A DNA stretch of 64,000 nt from Chryseobacterium formosum (GCF_026460885.1 NZ_JAOVZW010000033.1:1-64000), one strand, 5' to 3'; positions 17,551 to 27,377 are shown, counted from the stretch's first letter. A program made the numbers and translations. Notes: generated from the sequence alone by a model not told the origin.

Positions 17551-17636
17551 TTGAAGGTTTTAAGTGATGTATGACTGAAATGGTCAATATCACTTGAATT
17601 ACATATGTGGTATAAAATCCTTATTAGTGATAGTTT

Positions 17637-18596
17637 TTATTCTTTTTCGTCCGGATTCAACCACACAACTTTCTGCTTCGAATGATGATCTTGTCCTATA
17701 ATATCCCGGTACAGATCTGGTCGTCTGGCTTTTATATAACGACTTCCACCTGCGTTAGCAAGTTTTTCGGAGGTAATGGTTACTGTAACAAAGCTGTCGT
17801 CAAATGAACGGCATTCTGCAAGAATATCGCCAAATGGATCTATTATCATTGAACATCCATTTTTCAATTGATCATCGTCCATTCCAATTGGGTTTGAGAA
17901 TACTGCATATATCCCATTGTCATACGCTCTTGCCGGCAACCATTTCATAAGCCAGGCTCTGCCTTTCATACCATCAAATTCCAGACGTAATGAAGTTGGG
18001 TCAGCTTCGCGGTTTTGCCACAACTTGGGATCGACAAATCCGGCGCCAGGTCGGGTAGAGGGTGTACACATCGTTACGTGTGGCATAAAAATGATATTTG
18101 CACCCAATAGCGTTGTCGCTCTTACATTTTCAACGATGTTATTGTCGTAGCAGATCAAAATGCCACATTTCCAGCCTTTGATATCAAAAATAGTGTAGCC
18201 TTTCCCTGGAGTTAAATATGGATTGATGAAGGGATGTATTTTATGATGGTTCGCAATTAATCCATTTTTATCTACACAGATGTATGATTTGTGTAAATTG
18301 TCATTCTCGTCCTTTTCAAAAAGTCCGGCTAATATGACGATGTCATATCTTGTGGCGATCTCTATCAACTTTTGTGTGCTCTCACCATTGGGGACGAGCT
18401 CGGCCAGATCGAGCATTTGTTCTTTGTTGAGATGCCTTGCAAAGGTGTAACCAGTGATAGAACATTCATGAAAGGCAATGACATCAGAACCTTCTTCGGA
18501 TGCTTTCTTGGCAAGTTTTTCAATGACTGATAAATTATAGGCTCTGTCAGCATTCCTGGCTTCAAATTGGGCTGTTGATATTTTAATATTGTCCAT
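17637..18596 (-). CDS. Nitrilase-superfamily carbon-nitrogen hydrolase
   Basis: 319 residues with the Glu-Lys-Cys triad of the CN-hydrolase fold: E44 (AFHECSITGY), K119 (NHHKIHPF) and C149 (GILICYDNN). Members cleave amide or nitrile C-N bonds; the insertion around TPSTRPGAGFVDP and the C-terminal IKARRPDLYRDI region suggest an amidase branch, with substrate unknown. It lies 44 bases downstream of an AraC gene on the same strand. A CAAAAGTA element at 18619-18626 (TACTTTTG on the coding strand) could be its own -7 box. Confidence 0.9.
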   Translation of the reverse strand: MDNIKISTAQFEARNADRAYNLSVIEKLAKKASEEGSDVIAFHECSITGYTFARHLNKEQMLDLAELVPNGESTQKLIEIATRYDIVILAGLFEKDENDNLHKSYICVDKNGLIANHHKIHPFINPYLTPGKGYTIFDIKGWKCGILICYDNNIVENVRATTLLGANIIFMPHVTMCTPSTRPGAGFVDPKLWQNREADPTSLRLEFDGMKGRAWLMKWLPARAYDNGIYAVFSNPIGMDDDQLKNGCSMIIDPFGDILAECRSFDDSFVTVTITSEKLANAGGSRYIKARRPDLYRDIIGQDHHSKQKVVWLNPDEKE

Positions 18597-18640
18597 TTTT
18601 TTGTTTTAATAATTAGGACAAAAGTAGCCTGTGATATGTT

Positions 18641-19486
18641 CTATAAATTGTACAAATCCGACATCGGTGTATCCTGAGATCTTATTTCCATAAAATTTAT
18701 GGCTAACCTGTTGGTATTGTTTAAATATTGCGTTGGGGTTATACCTGTATATTTTTTAAATTCTTTGATCAGATGTGACTGGTCTGCGTACCCGGCCTCA
18801 TAACACAGATTGGTAATATTGTTTTGTCTTGACTTGTACTTGAGTAAGTTCAGAAAGAAATGCAACTTCACAATGTTTCCAAACTTTTTTGGATTTACTC
18901 CAATGCATTCTTTAAAAATTCTTTCAATGTGCCTTTCTGAATAACCCGTATGTTTTACAAGATGATTTACTGTAATTGCCCCTTTGTTTTTAAGTATATA
19001 ATTTAATGTTGGATGGAGAATACTTTCGTTTGAAAGAGTTTTTTTAGTAGCTTGTTCAATAAAGAAATTGTTCAGGATCTGTATTTTTGTCTTCAAGTCA
19101 GATTGTTCAGATAATTTCTCATAGAGCAATGAATCCTTACTTCCAAATATTTTTTCTGTCGCAATAATGTCTTCTCGTATTTCATTTGCAGATATTCCCA
19201 ATAGATAATTGAAACCATAGGGTTGAAAAACTACAATAATTATTGATGTTTTTTCTGCCAGATACAAATCTTTAAACGTGCTTACCTGTCCATACAAAAA
19301 TGAATTTGGATAAGTTGAAGTTCTGATGCCATCAGCGTTTGAAATAAGATTGCCATTGAAAGTAAGAACCATACCAGTGTTTCCATCAGAAAACAAGCGA
19401 AGTTTTTTTGATAAAGTTCCTTCACTCTCCAAAAAAAGATAATGCTTGATGTAAGGTGACAATTCTTTTGCTGGTGTTATCTGCAT
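18641..19486 (-). CDS. AraC-family transcriptional regulator
   Basis: 281 residues. The N-terminal cupin-like domain (KELSPYIKHYLFLES, residues 6-140) is followed by a C-terminal double helix-turn-helix (VKHTGYSERHIERIFKECIG and ITNLCYEAGYADQSHLIKEFKKYTGITP). It belongs to the branch with a DUF6597-like sensor domain and is unlike the three related AraC proteins elsewhere in this window. It probably controls the downstream hydrolase gene, inferred from position. Confidence 0.9.
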   Translation of the reverse strand: MQITPAKELSPYIKHYLFLESEGTLSKKLRLFSDGNTGMVLTFNGNLISNADGIRTSTYPNSFLYGQVSTFKDLYLAEKTSIIIVVFQPYGFNYLLGISANEIREDIIATEKIFGSKDSLLYEKLSEQSDLKTKIQILNNFFIEQATKKTLSNESILHPTLNYILKNKGAITVNHLVKHTGYSERHIERIFKECIGVNPKKFGNIVKLHFFLNLLKYKSRQNNITNLCYEAGYADQSHLIKEFKKYTGITPTQYLNNTNRLAINFMEIRSQDTPMSDLYNL

Positions 19487-19824
19487 TTTAGGTTAGTTGC
19501 CTTTGCGACACTTGGGTGTTTTTTTACAAATTTATAATATTATTGCTTAAAAAGTTATTCTAAAATATTCTTTAATGATCATTTTTAGCCCCGAAAATCT
19601 TGTAATAATTCTAAAATCTGAGCAAATCGGCGTTACAATGCCTCCGTCTTCAATGGCAAGATAGGCCAGTAAGCTTTGAAATAAGGTCTTTTTTATAATG
19701 TTAAAAAATACGTTTGAAAATCTGACTACAACAATTACCAATTGGGCTACTTTTTATAGAACGGTAATCATGAATTTTGTACCTGAGATTTACGTCAGTT
19801 TTAGAAACAATTAAAAAAATAATT
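19487..19824. other. Intergenic region upstream of the aldo/keto reductase
   Basis: About 340 bases between divergent genes. A 64-codon minus-strand frame at 19547-19741 (containing LAIEDGGIVTP) has some protein-like character but no recognisable family or start context. It could be a relic and is not called as a gene. Confidence 0.35.
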
Positions 19825-20802
19825 ATGCAAAAGAGAAAATTAGGAAATAGCGGTTTGGAAGTTTCCGCATTGGGCTTTGGCTGTATGGGTTTAAACTTTT
19901 TGGACGGAAAAGGTCTTGATAAAAAAGAAGCCATAACTCTTCTGCATAACGCAGTTGAAAGAGGTGTTACATTTTTTGACACTGCAGAAGCCTACGGACC
20001 TTACACCAACGAAGAATTGGTTGGTGAGGGATTACAGCCCTTTAGAAAAGATGTCGTCATCGCTACGAAGTTTGGCTGTAAAGATGCCAGTCCGGCAATC
20101 GGTCTGGACAGCAGACCCGAAACAATAAGAGCGGTAACTGAAGCATCTCTAAAAAGATTAAAAACAGATTACATTGATCTGCTTTATCAGCACAGAGTTG
20201 ACCCCAACGTTCCTATAGAGGATGTTGCAGGAACCGTAAAAGACCTGATACAGGAAGGAAAGGTAAAATATTTCGGTCTATCGGAAGCAAGTGCTGCAAC
20301 GATTCGAAAAGCACATTCAATTCAGCCGGTATCAGCATTACAGAGCGAATATTCTTTATTTTGGCGTGAGCCGGAAAATGAAATCATACCAACTTTGGAA
20401 GAGTTAGGAATTGGTTTCGTTCCGTTCAGTCCTTTGGGAAAAGGTTTCCTAACCGGTATCATTAACAAAAAATTAGAGGATATCGACCGCAGAAATGTGA
20501 TTCCCCGTTTCAGCGAAGAAAATATAAAGGCCAATCTGGTTTTAGTGGAAGCGCTTTCTGAGATCGCTCAACAAAAAAATATTTCAACCGGACAATTGGC
20601 ATTGGCCTGGCTCTTAGCGCAGAAGCCTTGGATCGCTCCGATCCCTGGAACTACAAAATTACATCGTTTAGAGGAAAACATTGGAAGTACAACTATTGTA
20701 TTAACAGCCGATGAACTTGCCAAAATTGACTCAACGGTAAATGGAATTACGCTTGTAGGCGACCGTTATCCCGAATTTTTAGAAAAACAAATAGACAGAT
20801 AA
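19825..20802 (+). CDS. Aldo/keto reductase
   Basis: 325 residues from ATG 19825; an in-frame TTG at 19777 would add 16 residues without homology. Classical AKR tetrad positions are visible: D and Y in FFDTAEAYGP, K in VIATKFG, H in DLLYQHRVDP. The C-terminal IPGTTKLHRLEENIG is the NADP-binding signature. It reduces aldehydes or ketones with NADPH. An SDR follows 12 bases later and an AraC gene after that, suggesting one stress- or carbonyl-responsive operon. Confidence 0.93.
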   Translation: MQKRKLGNSGLEVSALGFGCMGLNFLDGKGLDKKEAITLLHNAVERGVTFFDTAEAYGPYTNEELVGEGLQPFRKDVVIATKFGCKDASPAIGLDSRPETIRAVTEASLKRLKTDYIDLLYQHRVDPNVPIEDVAGTVKDLIQEGKVKYFGLSEASAATIRKAHSIQPVSALQSEYSLFWREPENEIIPTLEELGIGFVPFSPLGKGFLTGIINKKLEDIDRRNVIPRFSEENIKANLVLVEALSEIAQQKNISTGQLALAWLLAQKPWIAPIPGTTKLHRLEENIGSTTIVLTADELAKIDSTVNGITLVGDRYPEFLEKQIDR

Positions 20803-20814
20803 GAACAAACAACA

Positions 20815-21552
20815 ATGCAGAATATCAAAGGAAAAGTTGTCGCCATTACAGGCGCAAGCAGCGGAATGGGGAAAGCCATCGCCATAGAATTATCCAAAAA
20901 CGGCGCAAAGGTTGTTTTGGGTGCTAGACGAACAGAAAAACTACAAGTAATTGTTGAAGAAATTAAAAGCAAAGGTGGTGAAGCCACCTTTGTTCAAATC
21001 GATGTAAAGAATAAAGCGGATCTAGTGCAGTTAGTCAATACAGCAGTTGAGCAATACGGAAAGTTAGATGTCATGGTAAACAATGCAGGTGTCAGCCAGT
21101 TAAGCCGAATTGACGAGTTGGATATTGACGGTTGGGAAGAAATGATCGACATTAACCTCAAAGGTGTTTTGTATGGGATGGCAGCTGCAATTCCCGTTTT
21201 CAAACAACAACAATTTGGACACATTATAAATATTATTTCAACTTCAGGAATTAAGATTGTCCCAATGCAGGGCGTTTATGCGGGAACTAAAAATGCCGTT
21301 CGCACGATTGCAGAGACATTTCGTCAGGAGAGTAACGGAACCATTCGCATCACAGGGATTTCGCCCGGATTTGTGAAAACTGATTTTGCGGACAACATCA
21401 AAAACGAAGAAATGAAAACAGCGATTCAGAAAGGAATGGAACAAATAGCCATCAATCCCATAGCCATTGCTAATGCTGTAATTTACGCAGTAAGCCAACC
21501 TGACGATGTTGAAATTGGCGAAATTGTGATTCGTCCGTCTAAACAAAATTGA
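20815..21552 (+). CDS. SDR-family NAD(P)-dependent oxidoreductase
   Basis: 245 residues. TGASSGMGKAIA (cofactor loop), NNAGVSQ, catalytic Ser in INIISTSG and YAGTK (YxxxK) are all intact, as is the substrate loop ISPGFVKTDF. It follows the aldo/keto reductase closely and its end overlaps the possible TTG start of the AraC gene. Substrate unknown; most similar in pattern to small cytosolic carbonyl-reducing SDRs. Confidence 0.93.
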   Translation: MQNIKGKVVAITGASSGMGKAIAIELSKNGAKVVLGARRTEKLQVIVEEIKSKGGEATFVQIDVKNKADLVQLVNTAVEQYGKLDVMVNNAGVSQLSRIDELDIDGWEEMIDINLKGVLYGMAAAIPVFKQQQFGHIINIISTSGIKIVPMQGVYAGTKNAVRTIAETFRQESNGTIRITGISPGFVKTDFADNIKNEEMKTAIQKGMEQIAINPIAIANAVIYAVSQPDDVEIGEIVIRPSKQN

Positions 21553-21569
21553 TTAAATTCGTAAACACA

Positions 21570-22484
21570 ATGCAGCAGCAATCTAACATCCATCACATTC
21601 AAAGTATATCGCAACTGGTACGTGTGCTGGGATTTCCTGCGCCATTGCACCCGTTGATCGCTTTGGTTGACTACAATAATGTTTCGATAGATATGTTTCC
21701 AAAAGGGCAAAAAGTAAGTCTTGATTTCTACAAGATTTCCTTCAAGCCCACGTTCACGGGACACATAAAATACGGACAGGGCTATTATGATTTTGAAGAA
21801 GGAGGATTAGCATTTTTAAAACCTAAGCAAATCGTTTTTCCACCGGAAGAAATAGAAAGTTATGAAGGGATCGCTTTGTATTTTCATCCGGACTTTATAA
21901 GAAATTATCCATTGGGAAAAACAATCAATCAATATGGCTTTTTCTCATACGATGTTTCAGAAGCATTATTTTTATCTGCGAAGGAAAAAGAAATTATAGC
22001 CAGTTTATTTGCTTCCATAGCAAACGAGTTAGACAATAATATTGACGGTTTTAGCCAGGATGTTCTGGTGTCTCAGATAGAATTGCTGTTGAACTACAGC
22101 AACCGTTTTTACAACAGGCAGTTTTTGACTAGGAAAGCAGTCAATCACGATATTATTACTTCTTTGGACAAACTCCTAAACAACTATTTTGAAGACGGAA
22201 ATAGTCTGAGAGATGGATTGCCGTCCGTGAAATACATCAGCATGGAATTAAAACTGTCTCAACGTTATCTGAGTGATATGTTGAGTTCACTAACAGGATT
22301 CAATACACAACAATACATTCAGAATGTGATCATAGAAAAAGCTAAAGAAAAATTAACAACGACGAATCTATCTGTTTCGGAAATTGCCTATGAATTGGGT
22401 TTTGAACATTCACAGTCTTTCAGCAAACTCTTCAAGACAAAGACAAATGTTTCGCCTTTGGAGTTCAGACAGTCGTTTAATTAG
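21570..22484 (+). CDS. AraC-family regulator (HPLI-type paralogue 1)
   Basis: 304 residues from ATG 21570. The N-terminal sensor domain starts SISQLVRVLGFPAPLHPLIALVDY, and the C-terminal AraC domain ends with LTTTNLSVSEIAYELGFEHSQSFSKLF. It is closely related to the AraC proteins at 37551-38471 and 41331-42242, and to the relic at 27070-27129. It likely regulates the AKR-SDR pair upstream. Effector unknown. Confidence 0.92.
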   Translation: MQQQSNIHHIQSISQLVRVLGFPAPLHPLIALVDYNNVSIDMFPKGQKVSLDFYKISFKPTFTGHIKYGQGYYDFEEGGLAFLKPKQIVFPPEEIESYEGIALYFHPDFIRNYPLGKTINQYGFFSYDVSEALFLSAKEKEIIASLFASIANELDNNIDGFSQDVLVSQIELLLNYSNRFYNRQFLTRKAVNHDIITSLDKLLNNYFEDGNSLRDGLPSVKYISMELKLSQRYLSDMLSSLTGFNTQQYIQNVIIEKAKEKLTTTNLSVSEIAYELGFEHSQSFSKLFKTKTNVSPLEFRQSFN

Positions 22485-22795
22485 AATAGCAAAAATTAGT
22501 TACAATTCTTTATTTTCAAATTTTATCAGATTTTTGAGTAAAGAAACTGGTACCTGAATCATTCTGTCAGCCTATTGAGGTGCAGATTTAAATGATAAAT
22601 CGGTCAATGTCCCTAACATAGGCAAAAGTTTGCCCCATCATATTATGTAATTTAATAAAAAATATCATTTCCTGCGCTATTATTTTGGTTATAATTTAAA
22701 TTTAATGTCATTTTCACTCAACTTATTGTAAAGCTTTTCAACACATAAATAATTATAAAAAAAAATTAAACTGTTATACTAATTGTAAATCAATA
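22485..22795. other. AT-rich interval with no gene
   Basis: About 310 bases between convergent genes. The first 60 bases resemble the sequence after the AraC relic at 27130-27185, so the duplication that produced the relic extended past the gene end. Nothing else is recognised. Confidence 0.45.
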
Positions 22796-23392
22796 TTACC
22801 AGTTATTTATACTTTGAGATTTATTAATAATTTCTTTTATAAGCGAATTGAAGTGATTGTTCAAACCATTATAAGCATCTTCAAATCTTATTTTTCCATC
22901 ATCTTCGAATAGATATAATTTAGATTTTCCAATTTTCACAAGTTTTAAGGTGACCCATTCATCACCAGTCCAACCACTTGCCCCTCTGTAGGTACCTTCA
23001 ACATATCTTTTAGCTTCAAAATCAGGACTGTTGATCCGAATTTTGCCATCTTTAAAAAGAAACGTTAGTTTATACGATAGATCATATTTACGAATTGTTT
23101 TTCCGAACCCATTAGAAAGTTTTACAGGCAGAACTTCTTCTTCATATGCTGTTATACTGATGCTTTCACCTTCAACGACACTAAGTCCTTTTTGTGGATT
23201 TTTGAAAATTGAATTGATAGCATTAAGCGTATTTCTATACAGATCTTTTTGTTTCACGTTTGGAACATCCACAACCGTAAAATCGTTTTTTTCATTAGAC
23301 AAAAATCCCGCGGGAGTCAGTTTGAAATATTGTGCAAAGCTTAGTTGCGTTACAAGCAAAAGTATGGCGATACTAATGTTTTTTGTTTTCAT
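22796..23392 (-). CDS. Exported DUF4468-type protein
   Basis: 198 residues with a signal peptide (MKTKNISIAILLLVTQLSFAQ), so periplasmic or outer-membrane associated. The body (FTVVDVPNVKQKDLYRNTLNAI, then YDLSYKLTFLFKDGKIRI) fits DUF4468, a Bacteroidota domain with a TBP-like fold and unknown function. It stands near a small lipoprotein gene on the same strand but is 218 bases away from it, so an operon is uncertain. Confidence 0.8.
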   Translation of the reverse strand: MKTKNISIAILLLVTQLSFAQYFKLTPAGFLSNEKNDFTVVDVPNVKQKDLYRNTLNAINSIFKNPQKGLSVVEGESISITAYEEEVLPVKLSNGFGKTIRKYDLSYKLTFLFKDGKIRINSPDFEAKRYVEGTYRGASGWTGDEWVTLKLVKIGKSKLYLFEDDGKIRFEDAYNGLNNHFNSLIKEIINKSQSINNW

Positions 23393-23438
23393 AATATTTT
23401 AAAATTTTTAGGTTATGATAAATTCAGGATTTTTACAG

Positions 23439-23620
23439 TTAATGGTTTGGAATCTCAACCAGTGAATCACCCATCAAATTCGCTAGTGTGATATCATAGT
23501 TTGCAGTCCTGCTTCGACACGTTCTATAAATATCCTGTTTCTTAATAGATTTCCTGATGTACCTGTAAAATAATTCATCATATACTAAGATCAAGTAAAT
23601 AGAATTTCGATCAATCACGA
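23439..23620 (-). other. Possible coding remnant
   Basis: A minus-strand frame of about 60 codons open down to TAA at 23439-23441, containing IYLILVYDELFYRYIRK and ANYDITLANLMGDSLVEIP. It has no start codon of its own outside the overlapping lipoprotein gene. No family recognised. It could be the 3' end of a lost gene or chance. Confidence 0.25.
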
Positions 23621-24021
23621 TAGTAGTTCAGAAGTGCAACAGCATCTCCGGATGTATTGACAATAAAATTAGTCGTCTTTAGGATATTGGCATCCTTATC
23701 TAAAATTGAAATTGTATAACTTGCCCCCGGTGTCCCTTCGGTAATGCTTGCAGAAAAACCAACACCACCAACATTTTTATGAAGTCTGACAGTTTTTTGC
23801 CAAGGTGGTGTTACCTGCTCTTCATATTCAAGGTCGTCTGGGATCTCCGTTATATTGGGATCAGTCATCGTTGGGGTATATTGAACCATCAATTTGTTGT
23901 TGCTGGGTCCAGTCAATTGATAAGTGTATTCGTACTCCTGCTCTGTATTGTCTTCTCTGGAACAGCTGATTAACGCAATTGCAGAAATAAGGAAAAATAA
24001 GGTGATGATTTTTTATTTCAT
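23611..24021 (-). pseudogene. Small lipoprotein gene with TAA at codon 3
   Basis: The frame from ATG 24021 reads M-K-stop-K-I-I-T-L-F-F, and the signal peptide continues to a lipobox (ALISC), then a charged linker and a compact beta-rich domain ending LLNYYRD. The TAA occupies 24013-24015, where Lys (AAA) would be expected. No alternative ATG, GTG or TTG precedes the lipobox, so either the gene is dead, a rare start is used, or the base is wrong. The domain faintly resembles MmpS-like extracytoplasmic folds; function unknown. Confidence 0.7.
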
Positions 24022-24198
24022 AATTCTTTTTGCTAAGGTTTTATTATATTGATCTGTGCCTTGCAAAGCTAGATCATAACGATTCGACAGTCAATCCATT
24101 GAAAACGGTATTTATATCTACCTGCTTTTAGGTATTTTTTACTTCTCTATTTTTTTTTATATTGTAAAAATTCTTACAATTATAAAGTACTGAACGTA

Positions 24199-26190
24199 AT
24201 GATGAGACTCACCCTATTGCTAAGTATTCTATTTTCTTTGAGATTATTCTCACAACAGATCTCTCCACTCAATGAAAAGCGATATGAAGACAGCTTAAAG
24301 ATCGTTGTAAAATCACATTTAGACAATAGTAAAAAGGCAGATGCATATTATTTACTCTCTAACTACAGCAGAAATACAGATTCTTCCTGGAGTAAAAAAT
24401 GCTTGGAATCAGGAAAGGTATTATCGAAAAACAATGCATTTCTGACGGCTGAGTTTTATTACTACAATGGGCTGTATTTTTTAGAAAAAGACAAGGAAAA
24501 AGCTTGCAAATATTTTCAGATGGCCATTAAAGAATTAGGCAGATTTAAAACTGAAAAATCTGATATGATTCAAGCTGTTGCGTGGTTTAACTACGGATTA
24601 ATTAAAAAAAATAAGGAAGGCTATCCTTTTTTTATAAAAATTATGTTGGAAAAAAGTATTCCCCTCGTCGAAAAATATAAGACCAGTAGAACTTTAGGGT
24701 TCTTATACACTCAGCTTGCACTCACATTTACCTATAATGCTGAATTTCAAAAAGCGGAATATTATAATAATAAAGCTATTGAAATTCTTCAAAAAAATTC
24801 TTCGAATTCTGCAGAATTATTTTATGCCTACTTAAGCTCGTCGAGTAATTTCTGTTATCAAGCGAAGGGTGACAAAGCCAAGAATTTTTTAGACAGGGCA
24901 GAAAAAATGATTCAGCCTTATCCCGAATCTTCTGCGAACGCTTCCTATTTATATGGTAAAACTTTATATCTTATCACTAAACAAAAAAACGAAGAGGCGC
25001 TTCCTGTGATAGAACAAGGATTGGTATACGCTAAAAAATTTAATCAAAATCTTTTGGCACAAATGTTTTATCTGAACAAATGTGACATTTTCAGAAAACT
25101 AAAAAGATATACAGAAGCCAAGAATGTTTTAGAAAATATTCTTAAAGAAAAAATGCTCGTAATAGATGCCAATAACAGAAAAACAATATACAGACAGCTA
25201 TCCAACCTGAATGAGGAAATGGGAAACTCTTCTGATGCGTTGTCTTGGGAAAGAAAATATTCAAAGCTGAACGACAGTTTAAATTCTGAAAATATAAAAC
25301 TGGAAATCAATACACTTGAAAAAAAGTTCAACACCGCAGAAAAAGAAAGGAAGATCGCAACCTTAAATGCAGAAAAAAAACAAAAAGAACTCGAAGTCAA
25401 CAAAAAGAACTCCTACCTTTGGGGGCTGGGTCTCAGCTTGCTACTGAGCATCAGTCTTTTTGTTTTATTCTTGATTATTTACAGGAAAAATAATAAGATC
25501 TCAGAGCAGAAAGAGATCAATCTTCAACAGAAAATAAAAGACATCAGACAAAAAGAAGAGCTTACCCTTACAAAAGCTATACTTGAAAGTGAGGAAAGAG
25601 AAAGGGAACGCATTGCCCGTGATCTTCATGATGGCTTAGGCGGAATGCTGGCTGGTGTAAAAATAAATCTTTCATCATGGTCATCAAATTATTTTAAAGA
25701 AGAAAATACGGAGTTCAGCAAAATTCTTCAGCAACTTGATCGGTCAGTGGGTGAGTTGAGGTATGTCGCAAGAAACCTGATGCCGGAGTCACTCCTCAAT
25801 TTTGGTTTGGAAACGGCTCTTAACGATCTATGCGAATTTTATACAAGGACAGATCTGGAAATCGATTTTCAGCCCTTGAATATTGAAAGTACACTCTCAC
25901 TTCCGGTACAGGTCAATATATATAGAATTGTACAAGAATTATTAGCCAATGCAGTGAAGCATTCCGGAGGAAGTCATATTTTGGTTCAGTGCTCACAGTC
26001 TGAAGATAATTTTATGATCACGGTTGAAGATGACGGTGAAGGATTTGCAGAGGATATTTATAAAACAAAAAATAGTATGGGTCTTCGAAATCTCAGAAAT
26101 AGGGTAGGTTATCTCAAGGGCAAAATTGAGATCAATTCTGATCACGAAGGAACCACCATTAACATAGAACTGGATACTCATGCTATCTGA
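24199..26190 (+). CDS. TPR-containing sensor histidine kinase (HisKA_3)
   Basis: 663 residues. A signal-like N-terminus precedes an extracytoplasmic TPR solenoid (about 40-350), a coiled coil (about 360-400), one membrane helix (about 406-427, LWGLGLSLLLSISLFVLFLI), a HisKA_3 box with the phospho-acceptor in IARDLHDGLGG (about 472-482) and a HATPase domain (LLANAVKHSGG, DDGEGF). Bacteroidota use this design to sense envelope or peptide signals. Its end overlaps the response regulator start by 11 bases, so the two form a coupled pair. The signal is unknown. Confidence 0.94.
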   Translation: MMRLTLLLSILFSLRLFSQQISPLNEKRYEDSLKIVVKSHLDNSKKADAYYLLSNYSRNTDSSWSKKCLESGKVLSKNNAFLTAEFYYYNGLYFLEKDKEKACKYFQMAIKELGRFKTEKSDMIQAVAWFNYGLIKKNKEGYPFFIKIMLEKSIPLVEKYKTSRTLGFLYTQLALTFTYNAEFQKAEYYNNKAIEILQKNSSNSAELFYAYLSSSSNFCYQAKGDKAKNFLDRAEKMIQPYPESSANASYLYGKTLYLITKQKNEEALPVIEQGLVYAKKFNQNLLAQMFYLNKCDIFRKLKRYTEAKNVLENILKEKMLVIDANNRKTIYRQLSNLNEEMGNSSDALSWERKYSKLNDSLNSENIKLEINTLEKKFNTAEKERKIATLNAEKKQKELEVNKKNSYLWGLGLSLLLSISLFVLFLIIYRKNNKISEQKEINLQQKIKDIRQKEELTLTKAILESEERERERIARDLHDGLGGMLAGVKINLSSWSSNYFKEENTEFSKILQQLDRSVGELRYVARNLMPESLLNFGLETALNDLCEFYTRTDLEIDFQPLNIESTLSLPVQVNIYRIVQELLANAVKHSGGSHILVQCSQSEDNFMITVEDDGEGFAEDIYKTKNSMGLRNLRNRVGYLKGKIEINSDHEGTTINIELDTHAI

Positions 26191-26818
26191 TAAAATAAAT
26201 ATTATCATTGTAGACGATCACCCCATTGTACTGGAGGGATTAAAGACCATGCTGAAAAATGAGCCTTTTTTTCATATCTCAGAGAGCTTTACATCAGGAG
26301 AAAGAATTCTTGATTTTGTGAAATTGAATGATGTAGATATTGTTCTCCTTGATATCACACTTCCAGATAACAGCGGAATAGAACTTTGTAAAGAAATTAA
26401 AAAAGTCTCACAAAATACCTCAGTGATCATGTTCAGTAACCGGTCTGAACGAAGTGTCATCATGCAATCCATACAAAACGGAGCAAGCGGATATCTTCTG
26501 AAAAATACCTCAGTCATAGAACTTATAGACTGTATAAAAGGAGCGCTCTCGGGAAATATTGTTTTCTGTAACGAAACAAAACAGATGATCAGTAAACCTT
26601 CTAAAAATGAATTATTGAGCATTCCTAGGCTTACAAAGAGAGAGAAACAGATATTAAAACTACTGGCAGATGGGAAAACAAGCGTAATCATTGCAGAAGA
26701 ATTGTGCTTAAGCTCTTTAACGGTCGATACCCACCGGAAAAATCTTCTGCAAAAGTTTCAGGCTAAAAATTCCACAGAACTGATCACGATTGCAATACAA
26801 CAAAATTTAATTTGGTAG
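26180..26818 (+). CDS. NarL/LuxR-type response regulator
   Basis: 212 residues. The receiver domain (1-120) has acidic residues VDDHP and the phospho-acceptor D58 (LLDITLP); the LuxR helix-turn-helix occupies about 145-205 (LTKREKQILKLLADGKTS, LSSLTVDTHRKNL). It is the partner of the kinase encoded immediately upstream. Target genes are not evident from the window. Confidence 0.95.
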   Translation: MLSDKINIIIVDDHPIVLEGLKTMLKNEPFFHISESFTSGERILDFVKLNDVDIVLLDITLPDNSGIELCKEIKKVSQNTSVIMFSNRSERSVIMQSIQNGASGYLLKNTSVIELIDCIKGALSGNIVFCNETKQMISKPSKNELLSIPRLTKREKQILKLLADGKTSVIIAEELCLSSLTVDTHRKNLLQKFQAKNSTELITIAIQQNLIW

Positions 26819-27069
26819 TGATTGAGAAATGACATTGGTCTGAGGGCTTGATGTTATTATTGCTCTTCCAAAAACGTCCAGTTCAAGTCAACAATGAAAT
26901 AGTCACGATATCTGATTTGATTAGACTGATTGCAAAAGCCAGATTCGATGATAGTGAGTATGTTAGAAAGTCCATCGGCAATTGATTGCGGGATATCAGT
27001 AAGAAACATAAAGTTTTGGTGGATAATACTTTGATAAATAGAAAATATCCTCGGTTGTAAATCGTCGGT
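26819..27069 (+). other. Degenerate coding-like stretch
   Basis: About 250 bases read in one frame as protein-like pieces (NNEIVTISDLIRLIAKARF, DDSEYVRKSI) interrupted by TGA and TAA codons, then passing without a frame change into the AraC tail relic. The source family is not recognised. Confidence 0.3.
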
Positions 27070-27129
27070 AAACTTCTCAAGACAAAGACGAATCTTTCGC
27101 CTTTGGAGTTCAGAAAGGCGCTTAATTGA
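27070..27129 (+). pseudogene. Relic of an AraC-family C-terminus
   Basis: Encodes LLKTKTNLSPLEFRKALN then TGA, matching the last residues of the AraC proteins at 21570, 37551 and 41331. DNA similarity to 22437-22540 continues past the stop codon, so this is the end of a duplicated copy whose body has been lost. Confidence 0.75.
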
Positions 27130-27170
27130 AATATAAAAAAATTATTTGCTATTTTTCATTTCAAATTTTC

Positions 27171-27377
27171 TCAGATTTTTGTATCAACAAAATAAGGGAA
27201 GAAGAGAAGGTTTTTACCGAAAGAATTCAGCAGATATTCTAATGAATTTTTTGGAGCTTCTTGTAAAGCATAGGTTCCAATTTCTTGTTTACCGTTTGCT
27301 GAAAATGTTCCTTTATAAATCGTAAATCCGAACGTTTTACATCTATCACCAAATTCTTTCTTAAGATAATCACCCAT
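27171..27377 (-). pseudogene. Fragment resembling erythromycin esterase C-terminus
   Basis: 68 codons containing MGDYLKKEFGDRCKTFGFTI and an ending with EAPKNSLEYLLNSFG, the pattern of the erythromycin-esterase-like family (DYL...YYxxGFTF...GTFSA). Only a small part of the roughly 400-residue family length is present and there is no upstream continuation. Considered a gene remnant. Confidence 0.5.

Noticed and set aside
19547..19741. 64-codon minus-strand frame before the aldo/keto reductase
   Set aside because: Some protein-like character but no start context, family or partner; left as intergenic.
14266..24015. Stop-codon reassignment to explain in-frame TAG and TAA
   Set aside because: All three stop codons appear as interruptions, and the same codons end many intact genes in the window.
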